DNA from: Pseudomonas sp. Irchel 3A7
GTDB lineage: Bacteria > Pseudomonadota > Gammaproteobacteria > Pseudomonadales > Pseudomonadaceae
DNA length: 64,000 nt
Assembly: GCF_900187565.1 (NCBI RefSeq)
Contig: NZ_FYED01000006.1
Location: 124,001 to 188,000 of the forward strand
Direction: 5' to 3'
The position numbers were made by a program, and so were the translations under genes. This document shows positions 34,492 to 44,658 of the stretch, piece after piece (within the stretch, counting starts at the first letter, position 1; each line of letters starts with the position of its first letter). Below the pieces are notes generated by a model. That model had not been told where the DNA came from, did not search any database, and saw only the letters and a program-made list of their open reading frames with translations.

Positions 34492-35793
34492 ATGCGTCCC
34501 CCCTTTACCTTGATCACCGCGCGCCAGTCACTCGGCTTCGGCGCTTTAGTCCTGTGTGCCGGTTTTACCGGACCGACTCAAGCGGGCGGTTTCATCGATG
34601 ACAGCAAGGCAAACATCGAATCGCGCACGGTGTATTTCAATCGTGATTTTCGTGACGGGCACACGTCTACCGAGCAAGGCGCGTCCAAGCGCGAAGAGTC
34701 GGCCCAAGGCTTTATTCTCAACCTGCAATCGGGGTACACCGAGGGTACGGTCGGGTTTGGTGTCGATGCATTGGGCATGCTCGGTATCAAGCTCGACTCC
34801 AGCCCGGACCGTAGCAACAGCGGCCTGCTACCCTCCAGCGGCAGTAACCCGCGAGGCTCGGTGGACCAATACGCCAAGCTCGGCCTGACCGCCAAGGTCC
34901 GGGTCTCGCAAAGCGTGTTGAAGTACGGCGCGTTGTTGCCGGACGTGCCGTTGCTCAAATACAACGACGGACGTCTGCTGCCGACGATGTTCAACGGCGC
35001 GATGCTTACGTCCAGGGAGGTCAAGGATCTGTCCTTCATGGCCGCGCGCCTGGACAAGTACACCGCCCGGGATTCCACGGATTCCCAGGACATCCGCGTG
35101 CACTGCAAGAACAAGCGCTATGCCTGCAACATCACAGCCGATCATTTCGATATGTATGGCTTTGACTACAAGATCAATGAACGCCTGACCGGCCAGTATC
35201 ACTACGCCGAACTCGAAGACATCTACCGCCAGCATTTTCTCGGCTTGCTGGCCAACCAGCCCTTGGGCGGCGGCGTGCTCAAGGCCGATTTGCGCTTGCT
35301 CAAGAGTGCCGACAGCGGCGCGGCCCGCGCGGGCTCCATCGACAACCGGGCGTTGAGCGGGATGCTTGCCTACGCCATCAGCGGCCATACGTTCAGCGCC
35401 GGTTGGCAGCGTATGAACGGTGACAACTCGATGCCGTACCTGGATGGCACCAATCCGTATCTGGTCAACTACGTGCAGGTCAACGACTTTGCCGCCGCGC
35501 AAGAGCGCTCATGGCAGTTGCGTTACGACTATGATTTCAAGGCCATCGGCCTCAACGGCCTGACGTTCCTGACCCGCTACGTGAATGGCGACCACATCAA
35601 GGTGCCGGGCAGCGATCAGGAAGGCAAGGAGTGGGAGCGCGACAGCGAACTCAAGTACGTGGTGCAGAGCGGGGCGTTCAAGGATGTCAGCCTGCGCTTG
35701 CGCAACGCGACGTATCGGACCAACTACGAAAAATTCGCCCGGGATGTGGATGAGACCCGGTTGATCATCAGCTACAACTTTTCGGTTTTGTAG
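34492..35793 (+). CDS. OprD-family outer-membrane porin
   Basis: The product has 433 residues with a signal peptide (about 1-32, ending TQA-GGF). The OprD pattern is clear: FIDDSKANIESRTVYFNRDFRDG at the mature N-terminus, an 18-strand barrel, KYGALLPDVPLLKYNDGRLLPTMFNG, and a C-terminal YNFSVL. OprD porins admit specific small nutrients. It is convergent with the mannitol operon, so a role in polyol uptake is possible but not shown. Confidence 0.9.
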   Translation: MRPPFTLITARQSLGFGALVLCAGFTGPTQAGGFIDDSKANIESRTVYFNRDFRDGHTSTEQGASKREESAQGFILNLQSGYTEGTVGFGVDALGMLGIKLDSSPDRSNSGLLPSSGSNPRGSVDQYAKLGLTAKVRVSQSVLKYGALLPDVPLLKYNDGRLLPTMFNGAMLTSREVKDLSFMAARLDKYTARDSTDSQDIRVHCKNKRYACNITADHFDMYGFDYKINERLTGQYHYAELEDIYRQHFLGLLANQPLGGGVLKADLRLLKSADSGAARAGSIDNRALSGMLAYAISGHTFSAGWQRMNGDNSMPYLDGTNPYLVNYVQVNDFAAAQERSWQLRYDYDFKAIGLNGLTFLTRYVNGDHIKVPGSDQEGKEWERDSELKYVVQSGAFKDVSLRLRNATYRTNYEKFARDVDETRLIISYNFSVL

Positions 35794-35807
35794 CGCCTGG
35801 CAGAATG

Positions 35808-35884
35808 CCTTCGCGAGCAGGCTCGCTCCCACACTGGATCTTCAGTGAACACAAAACCTGTGGGAGCGAGCCTGCTCGCGAAGA
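35808..35884. repeat. REPIN (REP doublet)
   Basis: Inverted REP copies lie between the convergent OprD-like and mtlZ genes. Confidence 0.9.
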
Positions 35885-35895
35885 GGCCATCAGCT

Positions 35896-36840
35896 TCACT
35901 GAAGCGTTAACTGATGCCGATACGGCAAATCCGGCCCGGTTTTGCCGCAAGTCAGAGCAGCTGCCTGAACCGCAAACCGAACCATGCCGTCGATCTGCTC
36001 ACGACTGAGCCGCTGCAAACCCTCCACCGAATCCATCTGCTGCTCGGTCAACCAGGCAATCAACGCCGCCTGGAACGTATCGCCAGCCCCCACGGTATCG
36101 GCGATCTGCACCGAACAGGCCGGCACCGACCATGACCCAAACGCACGACTGAACACCGTCGCACCTTCACCACCCCGGGTCAGGAACACCAACTGGCAGC
36201 GATGCTGCAGCCAGCCGTCGATGACCCGCGCAGGATCCTGCTCGGGATACAGCAGGCTCAAGTCCTCATCGCTGACCTTGATCAGGTCGGCATGCTCGAC
36301 CAGGGTGGCAATCCGCGAACGCCACAGCTCGATGTTCGGTTGCGGATTGAGCCGCACGTTGGGATCGAGGCTGATCAGTCGCTTGCCGCTTTCGCGCTGC
36401 ACCAGTGCCAGCAAGGTATCGGCAATCGGTTGCACCACCAGCGAGAACGAGCCGATATGCAGTCCGCGCACCTCAGGCCCGAGCGTCGGCAGATGTTCGG
36501 GCCTCAACTGCCTGTCAGCGCAGCCTTCACCCCGGAAGCTGTAGTGCGGCGAGCCATTGGCGCCGACCGCGACCATCGCCAGGGTCGTGGGCGCGGCGCA
36601 ATCCAGCAGATAGTCCGTGCGCACACCTTCTTCCTGCAGCACTTGCAGCAAACGCCGACCCAGGTAGTCGGTGGACAGCCCGGCAAGCAGCGCGGCGTCC
36701 ACGCCCAAACGACGCAAACCCACGGCGACGTTGAACGGCGAGCCGCCGGCAATGGCCTTGAAATTCACTTTTGAAGCCAGACCGCTGGCATCGTTTTCAC
36801 TGAAGAAATCGAACAGCGCTTCGCCACACACCAGATACAT
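35896..36840 (-). CDS. mtlZ: Fructokinase MtlZ (PfkB family)
   Basis: The product has 314 residues. It is a PfkB/ribokinase-fold sugar kinase with GGSPFNVAVGLRRLG near residue 32 and the C-terminal anion-hole and base motif DTVGAGDTFQAALIAWL (about 249-265). As the last gene of the mtl operon it should phosphorylate the fructose made by mannitol oxidation to fructose-6-phosphate. It lies 13 bases after mtlY. Confidence 0.9.
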   Translation of the reverse strand: MYLVCGEALFDFFSENDASGLASKVNFKAIAGGSPFNVAVGLRRLGVDAALLAGLSTDYLGRRLLQVLQEEGVRTDYLLDCAAPTTLAMVAVGANGSPHYSFRGEGCADRQLRPEHLPTLGPEVRGLHIGSFSLVVQPIADTLLALVQRESGKRLISLDPNVRLNPQPNIELWRSRIATLVEHADLIKVSDEDLSLLYPEQDPARVIDGWLQHRCQLVFLTRGGEGATVFSRAFGSWSVPACSVQIADTVGAGDTFQAALIAWLTEQQMDSVEGLQRLSREQIDGMVRFAVQAAALTCGKTGPDLPYRHQLTLQ

Positions 36841-36853
36841 AGTTGTTCACTCT

Positions 36854-38350
36854 TTAAAGGGTTGCGACATGCTGTTGATAGCGTTCATAGGCCTTTTGCG
36901 AGGCTGTTACGTTTTCGGCAATCGGCAGGGTTTCACTGGCCTGGTCGAGTTTCACGCAACGCGCGCACAGATCGGCCAGACTGTCCTCTTGCCCGTTTGC
37001 CCAGGACTTGCACCAGGCCGCCTGAATCGCCGCGCCAAGGGCGGCGGCTTCACTTTGCTCGGTGCAGATCACGGGGCTGTTCATGGTATCGGCGACGATC
37101 TGGCGCCACACCTGACTTTTCGAGCCACCGCCGATCAGGCAGATGCTGCGGCTTTGTAAGCCATTGTGGCGCATCAGGTCCAGCCCATATCGCAATCCGA
37201 ACGTGGTGCCTTCGACCACGGCACGGCACAGGTTGGCCCGGGTCAGATTGGTCATGGTCAAGCCCAGCACGCTACCGGTGGCGTGGGGCAGGGCGGGGAC
37301 ACGTTCACCGTTGAGGAACGGCAGCATGCACACTCCTTCGGCCCCGATGGGGGACTGGCTCACCAGGTCGTTGAAGGGTTTGATGTCCAGTTCCAACAGT
37401 TCACGAATGACGCCGGTGGCATTGGTCAGGTTCATGGTGCAGATCAGCGGCAGCCAGCCGCCACTGGAAGAACAGAAGGTCGCGACCGACGCATCCGCGC
37501 TGATTTTCGGCTGGTCGGCATAGGCGTAAACCGTGCCGGATGAACCGAGGCTTATGGTGATCGCGCCGGGCTGGATGTTGCCGGTGCCGATGGCACCCAT
37601 CATGTTGTCGCCGCCGCCGCTGGACACCAGCGCTTGCGGGTTGATGCCCAGGTGTTCGGCGATACCCGGCAGTACGGTGCCGACAGCCGCGTGGGCGTCG
37701 ATCAGTTCCGGCAGCGCGGCTTGCAGGCGCCCGGTGGGGTCAATGTCGCGCAGTAACTGCAAATCCCACTGACGGCTGCGCACGTTGAAGTAGCCGGTGC
37801 CGGAAGCATCGCCGTATTCGCTGCAACTGCGGCCGGTGAGCCAATAGTTGAGGTAGTCATGGGGCAGCAGGATGCGGGCGATACGGGAAAAGACTTCCGG
37901 GTGTTGCTCTTTGGTCCACAGCAGCTTGGACAGGGTGTACCCCGGTGCGATAACCACGCCAAGGCGTTCCAGCGAGCCCTTTTCGCCGCCCAGATGAGCC
38001 AGCAATCGATCGTTTTCCGCGATGGTTTCGGTGTCGCACCAGAGTTTGGCCGGGCGCAGGACCTGGCCCTGATCGTCGAGCAGCACCAGGCCATGTTGCT
38101 GGCCGGAAACGCCGATGCCGAGGATGTCCATGCCGTCGACATTGGCCGCCAACAGCGCGCGGCGGGTGGCGAGGGTGAACGCTTCCAGCCATTGCGTGGT
38201 GTCTTGCTCGCGACGACCGTTGGCGCCGCTGATCAGCGTATGCGCCGCCGAGCCCTGGCCCAGGACCTGGCCGCTGAGGGCATCGAGGATAAGGGCTTTG
38301 GTACCTTGGGTGCCGCAGTCGATGCCCAGGAATAGTTGTCGGGTTGCCAT
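36854..38350 (-). CDS. mtlY: Xylulokinase MtlY
   Basis: The product has 498 residues. It is an FGGY-family kinase with LGIDCGTQGTKALILD at the start, SGQQHGLVLLD, and the GGGSKSQVWRQIVADTMNSPV motif near the C-terminus. It phosphorylates D-xylulose, the product of arabitol oxidation by MtlD, so the operon can also handle D-arabitol. It is separated from mtlD by a REPIN. Confidence 0.9.
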   Translation of the reverse strand: MATRQLFLGIDCGTQGTKALILDALSGQVLGQGSAAHTLISGANGRREQDTTQWLEAFTLATRRALLAANVDGMDILGIGVSGQQHGLVLLDDQGQVLRPAKLWCDTETIAENDRLLAHLGGEKGSLERLGVVIAPGYTLSKLLWTKEQHPEVFSRIARILLPHDYLNYWLTGRSCSEYGDASGTGYFNVRSRQWDLQLLRDIDPTGRLQAALPELIDAHAAVGTVLPGIAEHLGINPQALVSSGGGDNMMGAIGTGNIQPGAITISLGSSGTVYAYADQPKISADASVATFCSSSGGWLPLICTMNLTNATGVIRELLELDIKPFNDLVSQSPIGAEGVCMLPFLNGERVPALPHATGSVLGLTMTNLTRANLCRAVVEGTTFGLRYGLDLMRHNGLQSRSICLIGGGSKSQVWRQIVADTMNSPVICTEQSEAAALGAAIQAAWCKSWANGQEDSLADLCARCVKLDQASETLPIAENVTASQKAYERYQQHVATL

Positions 38351-38390
38351 GGAAAAGTCCTTGGTGTGTCAGGTCGATCTCGGTGAAGCC

Positions 38391-38458
38391 CTTCGCGAGC
38401 AGGCTCGCTCCCACATTTGAAATGCATTCGCCTGTGGGAGCGAGCCTGCTCGCGAAGA
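38391..38458. repeat. REPIN inside the mtl operon (mtlD-mtlY gap)
   Basis: Inverted REP copies sit in the 131-base gap between mtlD and mtlY. Confidence 0.9.
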
Positions 38459-38481
38459 CGGCAGTGCATCCACTGCCTTAC

Positions 38482-39954
38482 TTAAGCCAGCACCCGCTCC
38501 AGAGTCCGCGTCACCCCAACCTCCCGCAAACTGTTGCAACACCACTCAAACGCCGCGACAAACTCCGCCGAACGCGGTATCGCCGAACCAAAAATCTCCT
38601 CGACCCCCAGCAACCGCTGGGTGATCAATGCATCGTCGGCCACCAATGCCTGACAGAACGCCGCCCGCGGATCAGGAATCGAGTAAGTGTCGCCATGCTC
38701 ATCCACGCCCTTCAAATACAACGCCCAGGCCGCCACCACCAGCGCCGCACGCCTGGTTTCCCGGCCATCGGCGATCAAGCGGTTGATCGTGGGAACGGTG
38801 AACTTGGGAAACTTCGACGAACCATCCGAACACACGCGCTCCAGTTGATCGGCAATGGCCTGATTGGAAAAGCGCGCCACCAGAGTGTTCTTGTACTCGG
38901 TCAGGTCGATCCCCGGTACCGGCGACAGTTGCGGTGTGACGTCTAGGTCCATGTAGGCGCGCATGTAACGCACGAACAATGGGTCGTTCATGGTCTCGTG
39001 AACAAAACGATAGCCCTTCAAAAAGCCCAGATACGTCAGCGCCAGATGACTGCCGTTGAGCAGCTTGATCTTCATCTCTTCGTAAGGCGTGACGTCGTCG
39101 GTGAACTGCACGCCGACCTTTTCCCAGGCCGGGCGGCCGTTGACGAATTTGTCTTCCAGCACCCATTGCACAAACGGCTCGCAGACCACTGGCCAGGCAT
39201 CGTCCACGCCGTGCTTGTCCGCCAGTTGCAGGCGATGTTCGGTGCTGGTCATTGGCGTGATGCGGTCGACCATGGCATTGGGGAAGCTCACGTTGCCCTC
39301 GATCCAGTCCCGCAACCCGGCATCCCGCAGCGCGGCAAAGGTCAGCAATGCCTTGCGGGTTACCGCGCCGTTGTGCGGCAGGTTATCGCAGGACATCAAG
39401 GTAAATGCCGGTGTGCCTTGCGCCCGGCGTTTGGCCAGCGCGGCGCAAAGGAAACCGAACACGGTTTTCGGTGCATCCGGGTGCGCCAGGTCGTGCTGGA
39501 TCTGCGGCAGATGGGCCATGAATTCGCCAGAGCTGTCATCGATGCAATAGCCGCCTTCGGTGATGGTCAGCGAAACGATGCGGATCTGCGGATCGGCGAG
39601 TTTATCGATCAGCGCCCGGGCACTGTCCTCGGCCAGCAGCATGTCACGGATCGCCCCGATCACCCGGATTTCGGTGTCGTCGGTATCACCCAGTTCGAAC
39701 AGGGTGAACAGGCAGTCCTGCTCCTTGAGATCGTCCCGGGCGCGACGATCCTCGGCACGCAGGCCGACGCCGCAGATAGCCCAGTCCAGGCCTTCGCCCA
39801 GGTTCATCAACGCGTCGGTGTAATACGCCTGATGGGCGCGGTGGAAACCGCCGACGCCGATATGCGCGATGCCCTGGCGAGTGTCGCTCAGGGAGTAGGC
39901 GGGCAGCACTACCTCGGGGGCGAGACGGTTGAGGTTTTGTTTGTTCAGTTTCAT
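38482..39954 (-). CDS. mtlD: Mannitol dehydrogenase MtlD
   Basis: I start it at ATG 39954 (490 residues). It is a polyol-specific long-chain dehydrogenase with IAHIGVGGFHRAHQAYYTD near the start (NAD-binding) and the catalytic Lys region KIKLLNGSHLALTYLG. It oxidises D-mannitol to D-fructose with NAD, and relatives also accept sorbitol and D-arabitol. It lies directly downstream of mtlK in the operon. Confidence 0.93.
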   Translation of the reverse strand: MKLNKQNLNRLAPEVVLPAYSLSDTRQGIAHIGVGGFHRAHQAYYTDALMNLGEGLDWAICGVGLRAEDRRARDDLKEQDCLFTLFELGDTDDTEIRVIGAIRDMLLAEDSARALIDKLADPQIRIVSLTITEGGYCIDDSSGEFMAHLPQIQHDLAHPDAPKTVFGFLCAALAKRRAQGTPAFTLMSCDNLPHNGAVTRKALLTFAALRDAGLRDWIEGNVSFPNAMVDRITPMTSTEHRLQLADKHGVDDAWPVVCEPFVQWVLEDKFVNGRPAWEKVGVQFTDDVTPYEEMKIKLLNGSHLALTYLGFLKGYRFVHETMNDPLFVRYMRAYMDLDVTPQLSPVPGIDLTEYKNTLVARFSNQAIADQLERVCSDGSSKFPKFTVPTINRLIADGRETRRAALVVAAWALYLKGVDEHGDTYSIPDPRAAFCQALVADDALITQRLLGVEEIFGSAIPRSAEFVAAFEWCCNSLREVGVTRTLERVLA

Positions 39955-39971
39955 CACAAGCACTCGATAAG

Positions 39972-41075
39972 TCAGGCGGCAGCGCGCAACGGGCGGGTCA
40001 GCGCCACGCCGTTGGCATCGAATAAATGACAGTGGCCGGCATCCAGGTGCAGGCTCAGGGTTTCGCCGTAGCGGCTGGCCAGGTCACCGCGAACGCGCAG
40101 GGTCAGGGCTTCGCCGGAAGCGGTCCGCACGTGACAGAAGGTGTCGCTGCCCAGGCGTTCGCTGACATCGGCGGTGACTTGCAAGGTGCAGTCGCCCGGC
40201 TTGGCCAACTCCAGATGTTCCGGGCGGATACCCAGGGTGACGGCGCCGCCGACGCTCAGGTTGGCGCCGCTCAGCGGCAGGCTGATGCGGGTGCCGGCCT
40301 CCAGTTGCACTTCGCAGCCCTGGCTGTCGACCCGGGTGACCTGGCCCTTGAGGAAACCCATCTTCGGTGTGCCGAGAAAGCCTGCGACAAACAGGTTGGC
40401 CGGCTGGTGATACAGGTCCAGGGGCGAGCCGACCTGCTCGATCTTGCCGCCATTGAGCACCACGACCTTGTCGGCCATGGTCATGGCTTCGACCTGGTCG
40501 TGGGTCACGTAGATCATGGTGGCTTGCAGTTCTTTGTGCAGGCGCAGCAGCTCCAGGCGCATCTGCACCCGCAGGGCGGCGTCGAGGTTGGATAACGGCT
40601 CATCGAACAGGAAGATTTTCGGGTTGCGCACGATGGCCCGGCCAATCGCAACGCGCTGGCGCTGGCCACCGGACAACTGTTTCGGCTTGCGTTCCAGCAT
40701 CGGCCCCAGCTCGAGGATGCGCGCCGCTTCGCCGACTTTTTTCTCGACTTCGGCTTTCGGCACGCCAGCCAGATCGAGGGCGAACGACATGTTCTTGCGC
40801 ACGCTCATGTGCGGATACAGGGCATAGGTCTGGAACACCATCGCCAGGTCGCGTTTGGCCGGGCTGACCTCGGTGATGTCACGCCCGTCGAGTTCAATGG
40901 TGCCGCCGCTGACTTCCTCAAGGCCGGCGATCAGGCGCAACAGGGTGGATTTGCCGCAACCCGACGGGCCGACGAACACCACGAATTCCTTGTCGTTCAC
41001 TTCCAGGTCGATGCCCTTGATGATGGAAAAGCCTTCGAAGCCTTTTTGCAGATTCTTGATTTTCAGGTTGGCCAT
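39972..41075 (-). CDS. mtlK: Polyol ABC transporter ATPase MtlK
   Basis: The product has 367 residues. The ABC ATPase domain has Walker [10 protein letters not shown] (about 37-45), the signature [14 protein letters not shown], Walker B ILFDEP (as FLFDEP) and the H-loop VTHDQ. A C-terminal MalK-type TOBE/OB region follows (from about 240). It energises MtlEFG mannitol uptake and, like MalK, may pair with a regulatory partner. A REPIN separates it from mtlG. Confidence 0.92.
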   Translation of the reverse strand: MANLKIKNLQKGFEGFSIIKGIDLEVNDKEFVVFVGPSGCGKSTLLRLIAGLEEVSGGTIELDGRDITEVSPAKRDLAMVFQTYALYPHMSVRKNMSFALDLAGVPKAEVEKKVGEAARILELGPMLERKPKQLSGGQRQRVAIGRAIVRNPKIFLFDEPLSNLDAALRVQMRLELLRLHKELQATMIYVTHDQVEAMTMADKVVVLNGGKIEQVGSPLDLYHQPANLFVAGFLGTPKMGFLKGQVTRVDSQGCEVQLEAGTRISLPLSGANLSVGGAVTLGIRPEHLELAKPGDCTLQVTADVSERLGSDTFCHVRTASGEALTLRVRGDLASRYGETLSLHLDAGHCHLFDANGVALTRPLRAAA

Positions 41076-41125
41076 GGTGATGGGCCTCCGCTTGTTTTTA
41101 TTCAGTTGAGCCGGGCGTGCTTTTC

Positions 41126-41215
41126 TGTGGGAGCGAGCCTGCTCGCGAATGCGGTGTGTCAGTCGACATCAACATTGACTGGCGCACCGCTTTCGTGAGC
41201 AGGCTCGCTCCCACA
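41126..41215. repeat. REPIN inside the mtl operon (mtlG-mtlK gap)
   Basis: Inverted REP copies sit in the 157-base gap between mtlG and mtlK. Confidence 0.9.
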
Positions 41216-41232
41216 AGGAATCGGATCGATCT

Positions 41233-42063
41233 TCATTTCACGGCGCCAAACGACAGACCACGCACCAGTTGTTTCTGGCTGATCCAGCCGAAGATCAGGA
41301 TCGGTGCACAGGCCAGGGTCGAGACCGCCGACAACTTGGCCCAGAACAACCCTTCGGGGCTCGAATACGAGGCGATCAACGCGGTCAGTGGGGCGGCTTT
41401 CGACGAGGTCAGGTTCAGCGACCAGAACGCTTCGTTCCAGCACAGGATCAGCGACAGCAGCACGGTGGACGCCAGGCCGCCCTTGGCGATCGGCAGCAGT
41501 ACCCGGAGCATTTCCTGCCACAGGGTGGCGCCGTCCAGGCGGGCGGCTTCGAGGATGTCCTTGGGAATGTCCTTGAAGTAGGTGTAAATCATCCAGACCA
41601 CGATCGGCAGGTTGATCAGGGTGTAGATCACGATCAGCGCGATGCGTGTGTCGAGCAGGCCGAAACTCTTGGCCAGCAGGTAGATCGGCATCAACACGCC
41701 CACCGGCGGCAGCATCTTGGTGGAGAGCATCCACAGCAGTGTGCCTTTGGTGCGCTGGGTTTCGTAGAACGCCATGGAGTAGGCCGCCGGCACCGCAATC
41801 AGCAGGCACAGGGCCGTGGCGCTGAAGGAGATCACCACCGAGTTCCAGGCGAAGCTGAAGTAGTCGCTGCGCTCGTTGATGTGCAGGTAGTTCTCCAGCG
41901 TTGGCGTGAAGATGAACTGCGGTGGCGTGGCGAAGGCGTCGATTTCGGTTTTGAAGCTGGTCAGTACCATCCAGAAAATCGGGAAGAAGATCAGGATGGC
42001 GATGGCCCAGGCCAGGGTGCCGAGCAGCAGGCTTTGCAGGCGGCGGGATTGTTGTAGGGTCAT
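41233..42063 (-). CDS. mtlG: Polyol ABC permease MtlG
   Basis: The product has 276 residues and six membrane segments. It has the MalG-like EAA loop (EAARLDGATLWQEMLRVLLPI), the cytoplasmic contact with the ATPase. It pairs with MtlF to form the inner-membrane channel. The start lies 10 bases after mtlF. Confidence 0.92.
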   Translation of the reverse strand: MTLQQSRRLQSLLLGTLAWAIAILIFFPIFWMVLTSFKTEIDAFATPPQFIFTPTLENYLHINERSDYFSFAWNSVVISFSATALCLLIAVPAAYSMAFYETQRTKGTLLWMLSTKMLPPVGVLMPIYLLAKSFGLLDTRIALIVIYTLINLPIVVWMIYTYFKDIPKDILEAARLDGATLWQEMLRVLLPIAKGGLASTVLLSLILCWNEAFWSLNLTSSKAAPLTALIASYSSPEGLFWAKLSAVSTLACAPILIFGWISQKQLVRGLSFGAVK

Positions 42064-42073
42064 GGCGCGGGCC

Positions 42074-43000
42074 TCAGGCTTTGTCGGTCAGGTTTTTGCC
42101 GATCATCCGCACCAGGACGATGGCCGCGATGTTGGCAATCACCACCGCAATCAAGCCGCCGGCAGATGCCATGCCGACGTCGAACTGAACCAGCGCCTGG
42201 TTGTAGATCAGGTAGGCGAGGTTGGTCGAGGCGTAGCCGGGGCCGCCGTTGGTGGTGGTGAAGATTTCGGCGAATACCGAGAGCAGGAAGATGGTTTCGA
42301 TCATCACCACCACCGCAATCGGCCGCGCCAGATGTGGCAAGGTCAGGTGCCAGAAAATCGCGATCGGTCCGGCACCGTCCAGGCGCGCGGCTTCCTTTTG
42401 TTCCTGGTCGAGGGACTGCATGGCGGTCATCAGGATCAGGATCGCGAAGGGCAGCCATTGCCACGAGACAATGATGATGATCGACAGCAGCGGGTAGTGC
42501 GCCAGCCAGTCCACCGGTTGCGCGCCGAACAGCTTCCAGACGTAGGCGAGAATCCCCGACACCGGATGGAATATCAGGTTTTTCCAGATCAGCGCGCCGA
42601 CGGTGGGCATGATGAAGAACGGCGAGATCAGCAAGACCCGCACAATGCCGCGACAGAGAAAGTCACTGGCCTCCAGCAGCGCGCTGATCAACACCCCCAG
42701 CACCACGCTGATCAACAGCACGCTGCCCACCAGTAGCAAGGTGTTGGTGGCACCGGGCATGAACCCCGAATCCGTGAGGAAGTAAGTGAAGTTCTCCAGC
42801 CCGACGAATTCGTTTTCGCCGGGGTAGAGCAGGTTGTAGCGGATCATCGAGAAGTAAACAGTCATGCCCAGCGGCACGATCATCCACAACAGCAGCAACG
42901 CCACCGAAGGGCTGACCAGAAACCAGCCGGGGTTGGTCAACCGGCTTTTACGCAGCGGTTGGGGGAGTTCCATGTGAGCTTTGGCAGTTGAAGTATTCAT
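42074..43000 (-). CDS. mtlF: Polyol ABC permease MtlF
   Basis: The product has 308 residues and six membrane segments. The MalF-like EAA loop reads EAARLDGAGPIAIFWHLTLP. It forms a heterodimer with MtlG. The N-terminus has a short cytoplasmic tail rich in Lys/Arg before the first segment. A large gap with REP elements separates it from mtlE. Confidence 0.92.
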   Translation of the reverse strand: MNTSTAKAHMELPQPLRKSRLTNPGWFLVSPSVALLLLWMIVPLGMTVYFSMIRYNLLYPGENEFVGLENFTYFLTDSGFMPGATNTLLLVGSVLLISVVLGVLISALLEASDFLCRGIVRVLLISPFFIMPTVGALIWKNLIFHPVSGILAYVWKLFGAQPVDWLAHYPLLSIIIIVSWQWLPFAILILMTAMQSLDQEQKEAARLDGAGPIAIFWHLTLPHLARPIAVVVMIETIFLLSVFAEIFTTTNGGPGYASTNLAYLIYNQALVQFDVGMASAGGLIAVVIANIAAIVLVRMIGKNLTDKA

Positions 43001-43037
43001 GGCGTAAACACCGATAAGAAACAGACAAATGAACCAC

Positions 43038-43184
43038 TGTGGGAGCGAGCCTGCTCGCGAAGGGGCCGGGACTGCCGATGCATCTTCTGCGACTGGACCA
43101 CCGCTTTCGCGAGCAGGCTCGCTCCCACAATGACGTCATTGGACCTGTGGGAGCGTGGCTTGCCCGCGATGGAGGCAACGCGGT
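43038..43184. repeat. REPIN plus extra REP in the mtlE-mtlF gap
   Basis: A REP doublet at 43038-43129 is followed by a diverged single REP (tgtgggagcgtggcttgcccgcgatgg). Both lie between mtlE and mtlF. Confidence 0.88.
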
Positions 43185-43223
43185 GTCCGGGTAATCAGGA
43201 CAGTCGCAACCACCGCACTGTTG

Positions 43224-44534
43224 TTATTTGGGATAACCCGCGCGCTTCATCTCGCGTTCGGTGGTTTGCTGGGCGGCGGCCAGGGCCTGGTCGACCGTGG
43301 TCTGGCCGATCAATGCCGCCGAGAACAGTTTGCCGACCTGGGTGCCGACAGCCTGGAATTCGGGGATGGTCACCAGCTGGATGCCGATGTACGGCACGGG
43401 TTTGGCGCTCGGCTTGCCCGGGTCCGCCGCCTTGAGCGATTCCAGGGTGACTTTGGCGAACGGCGCGGCATTCATGTAGGCCTCGCTGTAAGTCGAGGCC
43501 CGGGTACCGGGCGGTACGTTGGCGATGCCGTCTGTCTTGGCCACCAGTTCGCCGTACTCCTTGGACGTGGCCCAGGCGCTGAAGGTTTTCGCCGCGTCCT
43601 TGGCCTTGGAACTGGTCGGGATCGCCAGTGCCCAGGAGTACAACCAGGCCGAGCCTTTGTCGGTGGCTTCATCGGGCGCGAAGGTGAAGCCGACGTGGTC
43701 GCTGACCTTGCTCTGGGTCTTGTCGGTGACGAACGAGCCGGCGACGCTGGCATCGACCCATATCGCACATTTGCCGCTGTTGAACAGCGCCAGGTTTTCG
43801 TTGAAACCGTTGCTCGAAGCACCCGGAGGGCCGGATTGTTTCATGGTGTCGACGTAGAAGTTCAGCGCGTTTTTCCACTCGGGGCCGCTGAATTCCGGTT
43901 TCCACTGCTCGTCGAACCAGCGTGCGCCGTAAGCATTGGCGACGGTGGTGATCAATGCCATGTTCTCGCCCCAGCCGGCCTTGCCGCGCAGGCAGATGCC
44001 GTACTGTTCTTTATCCTTGTGGGTGAGCTTGCTGGCGAATTCGCCGATCTGGGTCCATGTCGGGCGCTCGGGCATGGTCAGGCCGGCGTCCTTGAACAGA
44101 TCGGTGCGGTAATAGGTGATCGAGCTTTCGGCATAGAACGGCAGGGCATACAGCGAACCCTTCACCGACAAGCCTTCACGCACCGAGGGAAACACATCGT
44201 CGAGGGCATAGCTGGCAGGCAGATCCTTCATCGGTTCCAGCCAACCCTTGGCGCCCCAGAGTGCGGCTTCGTACATGCCGATGGTCAGCACGTCGAACTG
44301 CCCGCCCTGGGTGGCGATGTCGGTGGTCAGGCGCTGACGCAAGACGTTTTCTTCGAGCACCACCCAATTGAGCTTGATCTGCGGATGCTCGGCCTCGAAG
44401 GTTTTCGAGAGCTTCTGCATGCGGATCATATCGCTGTTGTTGACGGTGGCGATGGTCAGGGTCTGGGCGCCGAGGCTGACGCTGCTGAGGGTCATGCAGG
44501 TGAGGGCTAGCAGAGCTTTTACAGAAGGTTGCAT
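43224..44534 (-). CDS. mtlE: Polyol-binding periplasmic protein MtlE
   Basis: The product has 436 residues with a signal peptide (about 1-23, ending LGA-QTL). It is a family-1 solute-binding protein with the features of sorbitol/mannitol binders (YGICLRGKAGWGENMA, PGTRASTYSEAYMNAAPFAK). As the first gene of the operon it has a strong AAGGAG eight bases before the ATG. It captures mannitol and related polyols for MtlFGK. Confidence 0.93.
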   Translation of the reverse strand: MQPSVKALLALTCMTLSSVSLGAQTLTIATVNNSDMIRMQKLSKTFEAEHPQIKLNWVVLEENVLRQRLTTDIATQGGQFDVLTIGMYEAALWGAKGWLEPMKDLPASYALDDVFPSVREGLSVKGSLYALPFYAESSITYYRTDLFKDAGLTMPERPTWTQIGEFASKLTHKDKEQYGICLRGKAGWGENMALITTVANAYGARWFDEQWKPEFSGPEWKNALNFYVDTMKQSGPPGASSNGFNENLALFNSGKCAIWVDASVAGSFVTDKTQSKVSDHVGFTFAPDEATDKGSAWLYSWALAIPTSSKAKDAAKTFSAWATSKEYGELVAKTDGIANVPPGTRASTYSEAYMNAAPFAKVTLESLKAADPGKPSAKPVPYIGIQLVTIPEFQAVGTQVGKLFSAALIGQTTVDQALAAAQQTTEREMKRAGYPK

Positions 44535-44576
44535 CGTGCACTCCTTTTCTGCACCCGGCGGGATACAGAAGGACAG

Positions 44577-44584
44577 TTATTGTT
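44577..44584 (-). promoter_or_regulatory. Hfq/Crc catabolite-activity motif in the mtlE leader
   Basis: The minus strand reads AACAATAA, an exact AAnAANAA match, in the A-rich stretch CACAAAAACAATAA about 43 bases upstream of the mtlE ATG. Such motifs mediate translational catabolite repression in Pseudomonas. Confidence 0.5.
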
Positions 44585-44658
44585 TTTGTGTCTTCCGACG
44601 GCAGGAAGAATGTGCGCTGATTACAGCCTTCAATTGAGGGCGAGACAAATCATCCCTC

